A stretch of DNA of 64,000 bases from Erythrobacter sp. (GTDB taxonomy: Bacteria > Pseudomonadota > Alphaproteobacteria > Sphingomonadales > Sphingomonadaceae), in the NCBI GenBank assembly GCA_023653115.1, contig JAMNXO010000003.1, positions 62,001 to 126,000 of the forward strand, read 5' to 3'. Under the pieces are notes generated by a model. The model ran no database searches, was not told where the DNA came from, and saw only the letters and a program-made list of their open reading frames with translations. The stretch's first letter is position 1, and the number at the start of each line of letters is the position of its first letter. Made by a program: the position numbers and the translations under genes. This document shows positions 19,501 through 28,725 of this stretch, in pieces.

Positions 19501-19584
19501 ATAGCACTGGCGCGCGAATTGCTCGCGCTGGCCGATCGTCCCTCGAAAGCCGAACTGCGCAAGGTCGGCCGCGCGGCGGGCTGA
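16528..19584 (+). CDS. Hybrid sensor histidine kinase: MASE1-like membrane sensor, PAS, HisKA-HATPase, receiver, Hpt
   Basis: Multi-TM N-terminus; [58 protein letters not shown]...[26 protein letters not shown] (Hpt-like). Confidence 0.88.
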   Translation: [1018 protein letters not shown]

Positions 19585-19624
19585 GCATCGGCGCGCCCGC
19601 GCTGCACGACAGACCTGATCCCCC

Positions 19625-19660
19625 AAAGAAAAAGGGCGACCCGTTGCCGGGCCGCCCTCT
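19625..19660 (-). terminator. Rho-independent terminator of the TonB-dependent receptor gene
   Basis: On minus strand AGGGCGGCCCGGCAACGGGTCGCCCTTTTTCTTT: GC stem followed by U-tract. Confidence 0.8.
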
Positions 19661-19687
19661 CTTTATGTTGTCGCTGGTCGCTGGCGA

Positions 19688-22600
19688 TCAGAACTTGACG
19701 CGGACACCAAAGCGCACGCCCCACAGCGAGCCGTTGATGTTGGTCGCCTCGTTCGGCGCACGGAAGCTCGAGTAGCTGTACTGTGCGCAAGGCTGGCTCG
19801 GGGTGGTGGCCGGTGCACCGCCCGGCGTTTGCAAGCAGGCCACGTTGACCAAGGTCGCGGTGTAGGGGAAGCCGACCTGACGCACCGTGCCCCAATCCTT
19901 GTTGATCAGGTTGAGCACGTTTTCGACGTCCGCCAGCAATTCCATCTTGCCACCGAAGGGCAGCGGCACTTCCTGACGCACGGAGAGGTCAAGCTTGTGC
20001 ACCCAGGGGGTCTTGGCGATGTTCTTCGGAGCGATTTCGCCCTGATAATCGGCCAGTTCCGAGTTCTGGATGAAGTTCTGGAAGCCGATGAAGTCGAAGT
20101 TCGGCGCATAAACCACGTTCGGATCAGCCGTCGCGCTGCTGACGTCCGGGACGTAGAACAGGTTGCGGCCGCCGCGGCCAGTCACACCGAACACCGCCGA
20201 ACGACCATTGGTCGGATCGTTGAAGGTGTAGCTGTAACGCTGGCCCGAACGCACGTTGTAGAACAGTTCGATACGGGTGTTGTTGTCGCCGAAGATTTCA
20301 CCGTCGAAACCGGTGCCCAGACGGAACTGGTGGTCACGCTGGTAGTTCGAGATGCCGATCGCGGCAAAGTTCGGATCTTCGCCGACCGCGGTGTTGGTGT
20401 AGTTCGAGAACGCCACCGACGATGTGCCCGGGTTCTGGTCGTCAGCATTCTGATAGGTGTAGGCACCGTTCAGGAAGAAGCCGGCATCCCAGCTCTTGTT
20501 GAACCGGCCGACAATGTTCCAGCTGTCGCCTTCATCGGTGTTGGTCAGCAGGATGTCGGTGTTGACGCCGGTCTGGCCCGCAATGATGTTGTAGCGCGGG
20601 CGGCCATCCGGCGTGGTGGTGCCGGTGGGGACCGAGCGCAGGTCAGTCCACTCGAGACCGTCCTTCACCTTCGAGTAGATCACGTCGACGCCGAAGTTCC
20701 AGCCATCGCCCAGGAAGCCGAGGTTGGCTTCATAGTCGACCGAACCCGAGAAACGCCACTGCGAGGGCACATCGAAATTCGGATCGATCGCGTTGGTCGG
20801 CGAGGCCGCGGTGCCGGTGGTGCGGATCGCATCAACCAGCGACTGCGGAATGCCGGTGCCGCCGGTGACGTTGTTGAGCGTCGCCGCACCGATGGCGTTC
20901 TGCTGGGCTGCCGACAGGCCGGTGAGACCCGAGATGGTGAAGGTGTCCGGAGCACCAGCCACGCCGCGCACACGGCGCACCTGCACGCGGCCGAGCGTCG
21001 GGCCGGGGTTCGAATAGCTGTTCGAGATCCACACGTTCGGGCTGCCAGCGCCGAACAGACCGGCCGAACCGCGCACCTGGAGGCGATCGGTCGGCTGCCA
21101 GTTCAGGCCGAAGCGCGGCTGGAACAGGTCACGGCCGTTGAGGGTCGAGGTGTTGGCAAAGCCGAAGCGCGAGAGGAACGCCGTGTTGTTGAACGGGCGA
21201 TCAGGCGTGTCGAACAGGTCGTAACGCATCCCGGCCACCACAGTCAGGGTGTCGGTCACGTCAATCGTGTCCATGATGCCGAAGGTCCAGCTGTTGTTCT
21301 GGAAGTCGGCGGTCACAGTTTCGATGCCGCCGAGAAGCGGGACAGCGATGTCGACTTCGTTGGCGCGCTGGCCCTGAAGGTCGGCGATGCTATCGAACAG
21401 CCAGGCACCCGAAACGCGCTGGGCGAACAGGTTGCGCACGTCCTGCTGACGACGCTCGGCAATGAACTTGACGTTGTGGTTGTTGAGCTTCAGCGCAGCC
21501 TGGAATTCGACCGCCAGCGATTGGGTTTCGAGCTCGTTGGCCTGACGGCTGATATCCGGGCCGAACTGCAGGCGCTCTTGACCGGGCGAGCACACACGCT
21601 CGGCAGCACCGACGCCGGTAGCGGGGTTCACCGGATCAAGGCAGACCTGGAACTGACCGAATTCGCGGTTGCCGCCAACCGGAACCTGCAGACGGGTGTA
21701 ATCGGCATAGGACACGCGCAGCTGGGTCGAGAAGCTGTCCGACCACTGGTTGTTCGACTGGATGATGCCGAAGTGGTTGACCGCACCCTGCGTGTAGTTG
21801 TTCGAGAGCAGGTTGTAGGTCGGGTTGCCGTTGCCGACGTTGGCGATTTCGCCGACGCCAGTCTGGCCGGCCAGCAGCGCACTGTCGTTCCAGATATAGG
21901 TCGCGGTCAGGCGGTGACCGTCAGCGACGTTCCAGTCGAGCTTGGTGACGAGCTTGTCGTCCTTTTCGACGATGTCGCTGGCAACACCGAGCGTGTCGAA
22001 ATCGTACACGTTTTGCGCGATGTCGCTGATCTGGCTGATGTCGGCTTCGGTGATGCCAAGCTGGCTCGGATCGACGTCGGCCGGGACGGTGTCACGCGTG
22101 CGCTCGTAGGTGACCGCGAAGAACAGCTTGTCCTTGATGATCGGGCCGGTGACTTGCGCGGTGTAGACCTTCGAGTCGAACGAGCCGACGCGGGTCAGGT
22201 TGCGCGCACGCTTGCCGCGCAGATTATCGTCCTGATAGTAGAAGCCGCCGAGGAAGGTGAAGTTGTTGCCACCCGACTTGAGCTGGGTGTTGATCGCACC
22301 GCCCTGGAAGAAGCCCTGCTGGATGTCGACCGGTGCGACTTCGACCGAGAATTCGCCGATGGCATCAAGCGGCACCGGGCCGCGCGAGGACACCAGGCCG
22401 CCGGATTCGAGGCCGAAGGGGTCACCGAATGCGACACCGTCAACCGAGAAGCGGTTGAAGCGGTTGTTCTGGCCAAGAATGCTGATGGCGTTGCCGTTGG
22501 TGGCGTCGAGCGTCACCAGCGGGTCGCGCAAGGCGAGGTTGCGGATGTCGCGGTTGACGTTCGAGACGCCGGCGATGTCACGCGCGGTCAGCACGGTGGC

Positions 22601-23014
22601 AGCGCCGGTGCCGAGCGAGATCGACGAACGCTGACGCGCGCCCGAAACCACGATGGTCTTGCCCACATCGGCCAGCGCCACGCTGATGCGCTGCGCCTGG
22701 CCTGCGGTCAGGAAGCCGATTTCCTGTTCGGCAGTTTCAAACCCGTCGGCGGTCACGCTTACGGTGAAGGGGCCGCCCAGACGCAGGCCCGAGGCGTTGA
22801 AGCCGCCCGCGGCATCGGTGGTCTGGGTCGAGGTGGTGCCCGAAGGGGTGTGCGTGACAGTCACCGTCGCGCCCGCGATCGGGGTGCCGCTCTGATCGAC
22901 GACTTCACCGCGCACCGACGAGGTGGTTTCCTGCGCGAAGGCCGGGGTGGCGACGAAAGTGCTGGTGGCAGCAAGGCTGACGACGCTCGCTGCAAGAAGA
23001 TACTTAAGCTTCAT
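19688..23014 (-). CDS. TonB-dependent receptor with carboxypeptidase-regulatory-like N-terminal domain (Oar-like)
   Basis: Signal peptide; TTSSVRGEVVDQSGTPIAGATVTVTHTPSGT; plug NVNRDIRNLALRDPLVTLD; C-terminus ends ...GVRFGVRVKF. Confidence 0.9.
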   Translation of the reverse strand: MKLKYLLAASVVSLAATSTFVATPAFAQETTSSVRGEVVDQSGTPIAGATVTVTHTPSGTTSTQTTDAAGGFNASGLRLGGPFTVSVTADGFETAEQEIGFLTAGQAQRISVALADVGKTIVVSGARQRSSISLGTGAATVLTARDIAGVSNVNRDIRNLALRDPLVTLDATNGNAISILGQNNRFNRFSVDGVAFGDPFGLESGGLVSSRGPVPLDAIGEFSVEVAPVDIQQGFFQGGAINTQLKSGGNNFTFLGGFYYQDDNLRGKRARNLTRVGSFDSKVYTAQVTGPIIKDKLFFAVTYERTRDTVPADVDPSQLGITEADISQISDIAQNVYDFDTLGVASDIVEKDDKLVTKLDWNVADGHRLTATYIWNDSALLAGQTGVGEIANVGNGNPTYNLLSNNYTQGAVNHFGIIQSNNQWSDSFSTQLRVSYADYTRLQVPVGGNREFGQFQVCLDPVNPATGVGAAERVCSPGQERLQFGPDISRQANELETQSLAVEFQAALKLNNHNVKFIAERRQQDVRNLFAQRVSGAWLFDSIADLQGQRANEVDIAVPLLGGIETVTADFQNNSWTFGIMDTIDVTDTLTVVAGMRYDLFDTPDRPFNNTAFLSRFGFANTSTLNGRDLFQPRFGLNWQPTDRLQVRGSAGLFGAGSPNVWISNSYSNPGPTLGRVQVRRVRGVAGAPDTFTISGLTGLSAAQQNAIGAATLNNVTGGTGIPQSLVDAIRTTGTAASPTNAIDPNFDVPSQWRFSGSVDYEANLGFLGDGWNFGVDVIYSKVKDGLEWTDLRSVPTGTTTPDGRPRYNIIAGQTGVNTDILLTNTDEGDSWNIVGRFNKSWDAGFFLNGAYTYQNADDQNPGTSSVAFSNYTNTAVGEDPNFAAIGISNYQRDHQFRLGTGFDGEIFGDNNTRIELFYNVRSGQRYSYTFNDPTNGRSAVFGVTGRGGRNLFYVPDVSSATADPNVVYAPNFDFIGFQNFIQNSELADYQGEIAPKNIAKTPWVHKLDLSVRQEVPLPFGGKMELLADVENVLNLINKDWGTVRQVGFPYTATLVNVACLQTPGGAPATTPSQPCAQYSYSSFRAPNEATNINGSLWGVRFGVRVKF

Positions 23015-23292
23015 GGATAGGCCCCTGATAGCAATGGAGAGGTAGACAATGGGCTCCCCTAAGCCCGCGTGACTGCGGAAAAGCGACTGTTCTGTGACAG
23101 TTTGATGAAACCCTACGCGCCCCTAACGCGTTTCCTCGCAAAGCGTGACCTCAGGCACACAATTTGCCCCGCGGATTTGCCGTTTCTGCGCGCGAGTGTG
23201 GCATTGCTGCAACGCAATATCTGCCCGAACAGCGCCGCGGCGCCCGCCTGACACAGGCAGCGCGAGCATTGGCGATCGTCCGCCGGTGCGAC

Positions 23293-24222
23293 TCAGGCGA
23301 GGTTGATCTCGCGCAGACGCTGCATCAGGAAATCATGCGCCGTGATCGGCTCGGGCGGGGGCGCGGCGTCATCGGCGGTGATGCATTCGGGCAGGGCCTC
23401 GATCAGGAAATCGGGCCGGAAATGCAGGAAGAACGGCATCGAATAGCGCGAGCGCAGCGCCGCATCCCCCCGCGGGTTGACCACCCGGTGCGTGGTCGAG
23501 CGCAGCCGCCCGTTGGTCTGGCGTTCGAGCATATCGCCGACATTGATTACCAGCGCGCCCTCGGCCGCCGGAATGGGGAGCCATTCGCCCTGCTTGGTGA
23601 GCAGTTCGAGCCCGGCTTCCTCGGCCCCGAGCAGCAGCGTGATGGTGTTGATGTCGCCATGCGCCGCCGCGCGGATCGCCCCTTCTGGCGCGCCTGGGCC
23701 GAGCGGCGGGTAATGCAGCAGCCGCATCACCGAATTGCCATCCTCGACGCTGGCGGCGAAGAAATCGCGCGGGCGGCCAAGGTGCAGCGCGATCGCTTCG
23801 AGCACCCGCCCGCCGGCGGCTTCGAACGCCGAGAACAGCGCGCTCATCGTTGTGCGGAAGCCTTCGACCTCGTCGGGCCAGATGTTGGGGGCCATGAATT
23901 CGGCGAGCGGATGGCCGGGCGGCAGGCTGCGGCCGACGTGCCAGAACTCCTTGAGATCGAACACCTCGGCGTCCTTGGCCTTTTCGGTGCCGAACGGCGT
24001 GTAGCCGCGCGCGCCGCCGCCGCCTTCGATCTTGTAGGCGCGCTTGACGCTGTCGGGCAGCGCGAAGAACGCCTTGGAGACCGCTTCGGCCTCGTCAATC
24101 AGGCTCTGCGGAATGCCGTGATCGCGCACCACGGCAAAGCCGAATTCGGCGAAGCTGCGGCCCAGTTCATCGGCGATGGTCTCGAGCGGCTGGGCGAGCG
24201 AAACGGAAGCAATGTCAGTCAT
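23293..24222 (-). CDS. Isopenicillin N synthase-like 2OG-Fe(II) oxygenase
   Basis: FAVVRDHGIPQSLIDEA, RGYTPFGTEKAKDAEVFDLKEFWHVG, AAAHGDINTITLLLGAEEAGLELLTKQGEWLPI, NVGDMLERQTNGRLRSTTHRVVNP. Confidence 0.9.
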   Translation of the reverse strand: MTDIASVSLAQPLETIADELGRSFAEFGFAVVRDHGIPQSLIDEAEAVSKAFFALPDSVKRAYKIEGGGGARGYTPFGTEKAKDAEVFDLKEFWHVGRSLPPGHPLAEFMAPNIWPDEVEGFRTTMSALFSAFEAAGGRVLEAIALHLGRPRDFFAASVEDGNSVMRLLHYPPLGPGAPEGAIRAAAHGDINTITLLLGAEEAGLELLTKQGEWLPIPAAEGALVINVGDMLERQTNGRLRSTTHRVVNPRGDAALRSRYSMPFFLHFRPDFLIEALPECITADDAAPPPEPITAHDFLMQRLREINLA

Positions 24223-24264
24223 GGGCAGCGCCTTACACCTGCGCTTACGCCTCTGCCAAGCGTT

Positions 24265-25752
24265 TCAAAGCGGCAGGAACAGGCTCGCCAGCGCCGCGCT
24301 CATCAGGTTGGCGAGGCTCCCGGCGGCCAGCGCTTTCAGCCCCAGCTTTGCGATCACCGGGCGCTGGTTGGGCGCGAGCCCGCCCGTCACCGCCATCTGG
24401 ATCGCGATCGAGGAGAAATTGGCAAAGCCGCACAGCGCAAAGGTGATGATCGCCCGGCTGCGTTCCGTCAGTTCGCCCGCCTGCATCGCGCCGAGATCGA
24501 TAAAGGCGACAAATTCGTTGAGCACGATCTTGGTGCCGAACAATCCGCCCGCAATCTGCGCCTGCTGCCAATCGGAAATGCCGATCAGGAACATCACCGG
24601 CGCAAACACATAGCCGAGCAGCTTCTGGAAGCTGAGGCTGGCAAACCATGCGGCGGTCGCGGGCGAAAGCGGCGCGCCGATATTGGCGGCAAGCCCCACC
24701 ACGCCGCTGCCGAGCCCGGCCAGCATCCCGTTGGCGAGCGCCACCAGCGCCACAAACACCATCACCATCGCGCCCACAGCCACCGCCAGCTTCACGCCGG
24801 TCTGGGTGCCTTGGGCTGCGGCTTCGATGATATTGGCGGGGCGCTGGCCTTCCTCGAAGGTTTCCGCCGCGCTCACTTCATCAGCCTTGGCGCCGCCTTC
24901 GACCAGCGAGGCCGGGCCGACCGCGCTGATGCGCGCCTGCGGCAATTCGATCTGCTGCCCGTTCTCGTCATACATCACCACGCGGGTCGCTTCGGCGACC
25001 ATGTTGGCCTTGCCGCGCGCGCGCTGCACTGCGGCTGCGGCGATCCCGTCATCGCGGCCCAGGGGCGGGACAAAGGTTTCGTCGTCGGGCATGATGATCT
25101 TGGCCATCAGGATCCCGCCCGGCGCAGACATGAAGGCGGCTGCCAGCAGGAACGGCACGGCCTCGGTGCCGATGAAGCTGGCATAGGCGGCGAGGATCGT
25201 GCCCGCCACGCCCGCCATGCCAACCGTCATCAAGGTGAACAAACCGGCCGGGCTGAGCGCCGCCAGATAAGGGCGCACCACCAGCGGGCTTTCCGACTGG
25301 CCGACGAAGATATTGGCAGCCGCGCCCAGCGCCTCGACCTTGCTGATGCCGGTGACGAAACCGATCGCCCCGCCCACCCAGCGCACCAGCCGCTGCATGA
25401 TGCCAAGGTGATAGAGGATCGAGACGATCGCAGCGAAGAACACGATCACCGGCAGCGCGGCGATCACGAAGGTGTTGGCGAAGGGATTGCTCTCCATCGG
25501 CCCGAACACGCTGGTGATGCCCACCTTGGAGAAATCGAGCAGCGCGATCACCCCGCCCGAAAGCCCGCCGATCACCGCCACACCGACATCGGTGCGCAGC
25601 ACGATCAGTGCGGTGAAAGCCTGCAAGGCGAAGGCCGAGCCGACCACGCGCAGATTGATCCTGCTCCGCGCCGAAGACAGCGCGAACGCGATGGCGAGAA
25701 TGGCGAGCACCCCTGCAAGGCTCAGCAGGATAGGCGTGATACCTGAGTTCAC
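24265..25752 (-). CDS. Concentrative nucleoside transporter (NupC/CNT family)
   Basis: FVFGPMESNPFANTFVIAALPVIVFFAAIVSILYHLGIMQ...VEALGAAANIFVGQSESPLVVRPYL; GTG start at 25752. Confidence 0.9.
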   Translation of the reverse strand: MNSGITPILLSLAGVLAILAIAFALSSARSRINLRVVGSAFALQAFTALIVLRTDVGVAVIGGLSGGVIALLDFSKVGITSVFGPMESNPFANTFVIAALPVIVFFAAIVSILYHLGIMQRLVRWVGGAIGFVTGISKVEALGAAANIFVGQSESPLVVRPYLAALSPAGLFTLMTVGMAGVAGTILAAYASFIGTEAVPFLLAAAFMSAPGGILMAKIIMPDDETFVPPLGRDDGIAAAAVQRARGKANMVAEATRVVMYDENGQQIELPQARISAVGPASLVEGGAKADEVSAAETFEEGQRPANIIEAAAQGTQTGVKLAVAVGAMVMVFVALVALANGMLAGLGSGVVGLAANIGAPLSPATAAWFASLSFQKLLGYVFAPVMFLIGISDWQQAQIAGGLFGTKIVLNEFVAFIDLGAMQAGELTERSRAIITFALCGFANFSSIAIQMAVTGGLAPNQRPVIAKLGLKALAAGSLANLMSAALASLFLPL

Positions 25753-25979
25753 GGCGGCTAATGGCCCTTCGTCTGTTCGGAAGCTTATGTGTGACCCCGT
25801 ATGCCCGCCGGACGCTTGCCCGCCGTGCAACGACGTTCGGGGTGGCAGTTTGCGCGGTCAGTTGCAAGCATGGATGCGCCGCGCGCGCCCACACATCGGC
25901 GCAAATCCGCGCAAAAGCTCCGGTGACAGCTGCGCGCGGGCCGCTTTTCTTTTGCCCGCGCGCTGGCTAGCCTCGGGCG

Positions 25980-26687
25980 ATGGATCAAACAGCACCCGAC
26001 GCCTCCCCCGCCGCCCCGCCGCCTGCTGCTGTGATCAGTGTGCCCCTGGGGATGTTCGTCTTCACGCTGCTCTATGGCGGGATGACGGTGCTGGCCGGCG
26101 TGCTGGCATTCAAACAGGTGCAGCTGTGGCCAACCAGTCTGTCGGTCGAAAGCGGGATTTTCCCGTTCCTGCTGCTGGTGGTGATCTCGAGCACGCTATC
26201 GCAGCTTTACGGGCGCGACGCGGCCAAGCGGATCGTGTGGTGGGGGTTCTTCCCGCTCGGGTTGTCGGCGCTGCTGATGCAGCTGGTGCTGGGCCTGCCC
26301 GCCTCGGGCGAGATGATCGCCTTCCGCCCTGACGACCTTGCCGCGTTCGAGCGGGTGCACCAGTCGACTTGGCGGGTGTGGATGGCGGGGCCAGCGTCCT
26401 ACATCACCTCGCTGCTGCTCAATATCTGGATCTTCGATCGCCTGCGCGGCAGCGGAGAGGGGGAAAGCACCATCGGCCTGATGATCCGCGGTGCGATTGC
26501 CTCGGCGCTCAGTCAGGCGGTGGATTCGGTGATCTTCATCACGCTGGCCTTCTACGGCGAGTTCGACATCACCGATCTGATGATCGGGCAGGTGCTGGCC
26601 AAGGTGGTGCTTTCGCTGGTGCTGGTGCCGTTCCTGATCACCTTCGGCGTGCGCGCCGCCCGGCGGCTGGACGCACGCGCCGGCTGA
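25980..26687 (+). CDS. Queuosine precursor transporter (VUT/YhhQ family)
   Basis: FVFTLLYGGMTVLAGVLAFKQVQLWP..VESGIFPFLLLVVISSTLSQLYGRDAAKRIVWWGF; SALSQAVDSVIFITLAFYGEF. Confidence 0.87.
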   Translation: MDQTAPDASPAAPPPAAVISVPLGMFVFTLLYGGMTVLAGVLAFKQVQLWPTSLSVESGIFPFLLLVVISSTLSQLYGRDAAKRIVWWGFFPLGLSALLMQLVLGLPASGEMIAFRPDDLAAFERVHQSTWRVWMAGPASYITSLLLNIWIFDRLRGSGEGESTIGLMIRGAIASALSQAVDSVIFITLAFYGEFDITDLMIGQVLAKVVLSLVLVPFLITFGVRAARRLDARAG

Positions 26688-26752
26688 TTTTGCCCGCTTT
26701 GCCGGCAACCCATGATGGGTTATCTTCCCGCTGTGATTGTGGGAGGAACAGC

Positions 26753-27073
26753 ATGAAAGTCGGAATTCTGGCACTGGCAGCAGGCGCGCTCGCGCTGGCG
26801 GGATGCGACACCGTGGGCGGCCCGGGCGTGAGCAGCTATTATGATTGCGGCAATGGCACCCGCCTGAAGGTCGATTACCTCTCGGGCGACCGGGTGATGG
26901 TGAAGATGAACGACAACCCGCCCGTCACCATCCCCGCCGACAGATCAGCCTCGGGCGCGAAATACATGAGCCCCACCCACCAGTTCTGGAGCAAGGGCGA
27001 CGAAGCCATGTGGACCGTCGGCCGGATGATGCCGATGACCTGCAGGCAGGTCGCCGTGCCGCGCGGGATGTGA
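26753..27073 (+). CDS. Small lipoprotein, lysozyme-inhibitor (MliC)-like fold possible
   Basis: ALALAGCDT lipobox; YYDCGNGTRLKVDYLSGDRVMVKMNDNPPVTI. Confidence 0.6.
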   Translation: MKVGILALAAGALALAGCDTVGGPGVSSYYDCGNGTRLKVDYLSGDRVMVKMNDNPPVTIPADRSASGAKYMSPTHQFWSKGDEAMWTVGRMMPMTCRQVAVPRGM

Positions 27074-27120
27074 GGCGGCGGGGGCCAATCTTGATCTGAC
27101 AGAGCCGGGCCGGTCGCACA

Positions 27121-27211
27121 GCGACCGCAAGGCCGAACGGCCGCCCGCAGCGATGCGACCTTCAGGTCGCATGAGCGAGGATTTCGCGCGCCGGAGGGCG
27201 CGCGGAACAAA
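27121..27211 (+). repeat. Structured intergenic repeat family 1, copy C
   Basis: GCGACCGCAAGGCCGAACGGCCGCCCGCAGCGATGCGACCTTCAGGTCGCATGAGCGAGGATTTCGCGCGCCGGAGGGCGCGCGGAACAAA. Confidence 0.87.
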
Positions 27212-27214
27212 TAT

Positions 27215-27290
27215 TGGTGAGCCCGACAGGATTCGAACCTGTGACCCGCTGATTAAAAGTCAGCTGCTCTACCTACTGAGCTACGGGCCC
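27215..27290 (-). tRNA. tRNA-Lys (TTT anticodon)
   Basis: GGGCCCGTAGCTCAGTAGGTAGAGCAGCTGACTTTTAATCAGCGGGTCACAGGTTCGAATCCTGTCGGGCTCACCA. Confidence 0.97.
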
Positions 27291-27322
27291 ACACATGTCC
27301 CGCAAAGTGGCGGGCGGCGCGC

Positions 27323-27811
27323 TCACCTAGGCAGGGGGCGCGGGCGGGTCAAGCGGGCATGGAGTTGTGCCACACTGAGGCCGCTTGCCGGATCGCGCCA
27401 GTCGCGGGCAATCGCTGCCGCCGGACCGAGCACGAAGGCGCGGCGGCGGTATTGCGGGTGGGGGATGGCAAGGCCCGGGCTCGTCCAGCGCCCGCCGCTC
27501 CACAGCACGATATCGACATCGAGCACCCGGTCGCCCCAGCGCTGGCCGCGCCGCCGTCCGAATTCGCGCTCCATCCGCTTGGCAGCGGCCAGCAGCGCGG
27601 GCGGGGTGAGCTCGCTTTCCAGCACCAGCGCGGCATTGGCAAAGCGCCGCTGCGCCGCACCCATCGGTGCGCTCGCAATCACCGGCGCGCGGGCACTCAC
27701 GGTGCCGAGCGCCGCGATCTCCTCCAGCGCCGCGCACACGACATCCTCGGGGCGGCCATAGAGGCCGTGGCGCCGGTTGCTGCCCAGCGCGACCAGATAG
27801 AGGCTGCTCAA
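27323..27811 (-). CDS. folK: 2-amino-4-hydroxy-6-hydroxymethyldihydropteridine diphosphokinase
   Basis: YLVALGSNRRHGL, RRFANAALVLESELTP, RGQRWGDRVLDVDIVLWSG, IPHPQYRRRAFVLGP. Confidence 0.88.
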   Translation of the reverse strand: MSSLYLVALGSNRRHGLYGRPEDVVCAALEEIAALGTVSARAPVIASAPMGAAQRRFANAALVLESELTPPALLAAAKRMEREFGRRRGQRWGDRVLDVDIVLWSGGRWTSPGLAIPHPQYRRRAFVLGPAAAIARDWRDPASGLSVAQLHARLTRPRPLPR

Positions 27812-27828
27812 GCTATGTTCTCTGGCGC

Positions 27829-28707
27829 TCAGATGTCTTGCGCGATGCGGCCATAAAGCTGCGGGCGGCGATCGCGGAAGAAGCCCATGCCGGCGCGGTG
27901 GATGGCGGCGCGGCCCAGATCGAGCCGCGCGCTCAGCACGCCGGTTTCGCCCGCGCCATATTCGGCTACCAGATCGCCCCATTCGTCGCTGATAAAGGAA
28001 TGGCCGTAGAAATTCTGCGCAGCGCCCTCCGGCCCCTCGGCACCGATGCGGTTTGCCGCCACCACCGGCATACAGTTCGACACCGCGTGCCCGATCATCG
28101 CGCGCCGCCACATCCGGCTGGTGTCGAGCGCGGCGTCATAGGGTTCCGAGCCGATTGCGGTGGGATACATCAGCAGTTCGGCGCCCTCGAGCGCCATCAC
28201 CCGTGCACATTCGGGATACCACTGGTCCCAGCAGATGCCGATGCCGACGCGGACAATCGCGCCGCCCTCGCCCGGCACGTCCCACACCTTGAAGCCGTCA
28301 TTGCCGGGGCGGAAATAGTATTTTTCCTCGTAGCCCGGCCCATCGGGGATGTGGCTCTTGCGATAGGTGCCCATGATCTGCCCATCGGGGCCGATCATCG
28401 CCAGCGTGTTGTAATAGTGGTGGCCGTCACGCTCGAAAAAGCTGGTGGGGATGGTCACCTTCAGCCGGGCGGCAAGCGCCTGCATCGCGATCACGCTGGG
28501 GTGCTCGGCGGCGGGGCGGGCGAGCGCGAACAGCGCCTCGTCTTCCTCGCGGCAGAAATAGGGGCAGGAGAACAGCTCGGGCGGCAGGATCAGCTGCGCG
28601 CCCTTGGCGGCGGCCTGCTCCACCAGCGCGCTGACAGCGGCGATGTTGGCGGCCTCGTCCGAAGAACCGAGGGCAAGCTGAAGGGCGGCGACAGTGATTG
28701 CAGTCAT
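27829..28707 (-). CDS. N-carbamoylputrescine amidase / nitrilase superfamily hydrolase
   Basis: ILPPELFSCPYFCREED, TYRKSHIPDGPGYEEKYYFRPGNDGFKVWD, GIGICWDQWYPECARVMALEGAELLMYPTAIGSEP. Confidence 0.92.
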   Translation of the reverse strand: MTAITVAALQLALGSSDEAANIAAVSALVEQAAAKGAQLILPPELFSCPYFCREEDEALFALARPAAEHPSVIAMQALAARLKVTIPTSFFERDGHHYYNTLAMIGPDGQIMGTYRKSHIPDGPGYEEKYYFRPGNDGFKVWDVPGEGGAIVRVGIGICWDQWYPECARVMALEGAELLMYPTAIGSEPYDAALDTSRMWRRAMIGHAVSNCMPVVAANRIGAEGPEGAAQNFYGHSFISDEWGDLVAEYGAGETGVLSARLDLGRAAIHRAGMGFFRDRRPQLYGRIAQDI

Positions 28708-28725
28708 GCCGCCGCCCCTAGCTTA

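Noticed and set aside
19829-23020. 1063-aa plus-strand ORF covering the whole TonB receptor gene antisense
   Set aside because: High-GC codon use keeps an antisense frame open; protein is low-complexity (R/V/E/D-rich) with no domain, while the minus strand is a clear receptor.
26707-26722. Dyad AACCCATGATGGGTT downstream of the queuosine transporter
   Set aside because: Short symmetric sequence with no U-tract; too weak to call a terminator or preQ1-type element.
27153-27761. 202-aa ORF with EPDRIRTCDPLIKSQLLYLLSYGPTHVPQSGG
   Set aside because: Classic false protein from antisense tRNA-Lys joined to family 1 repeat sequence.
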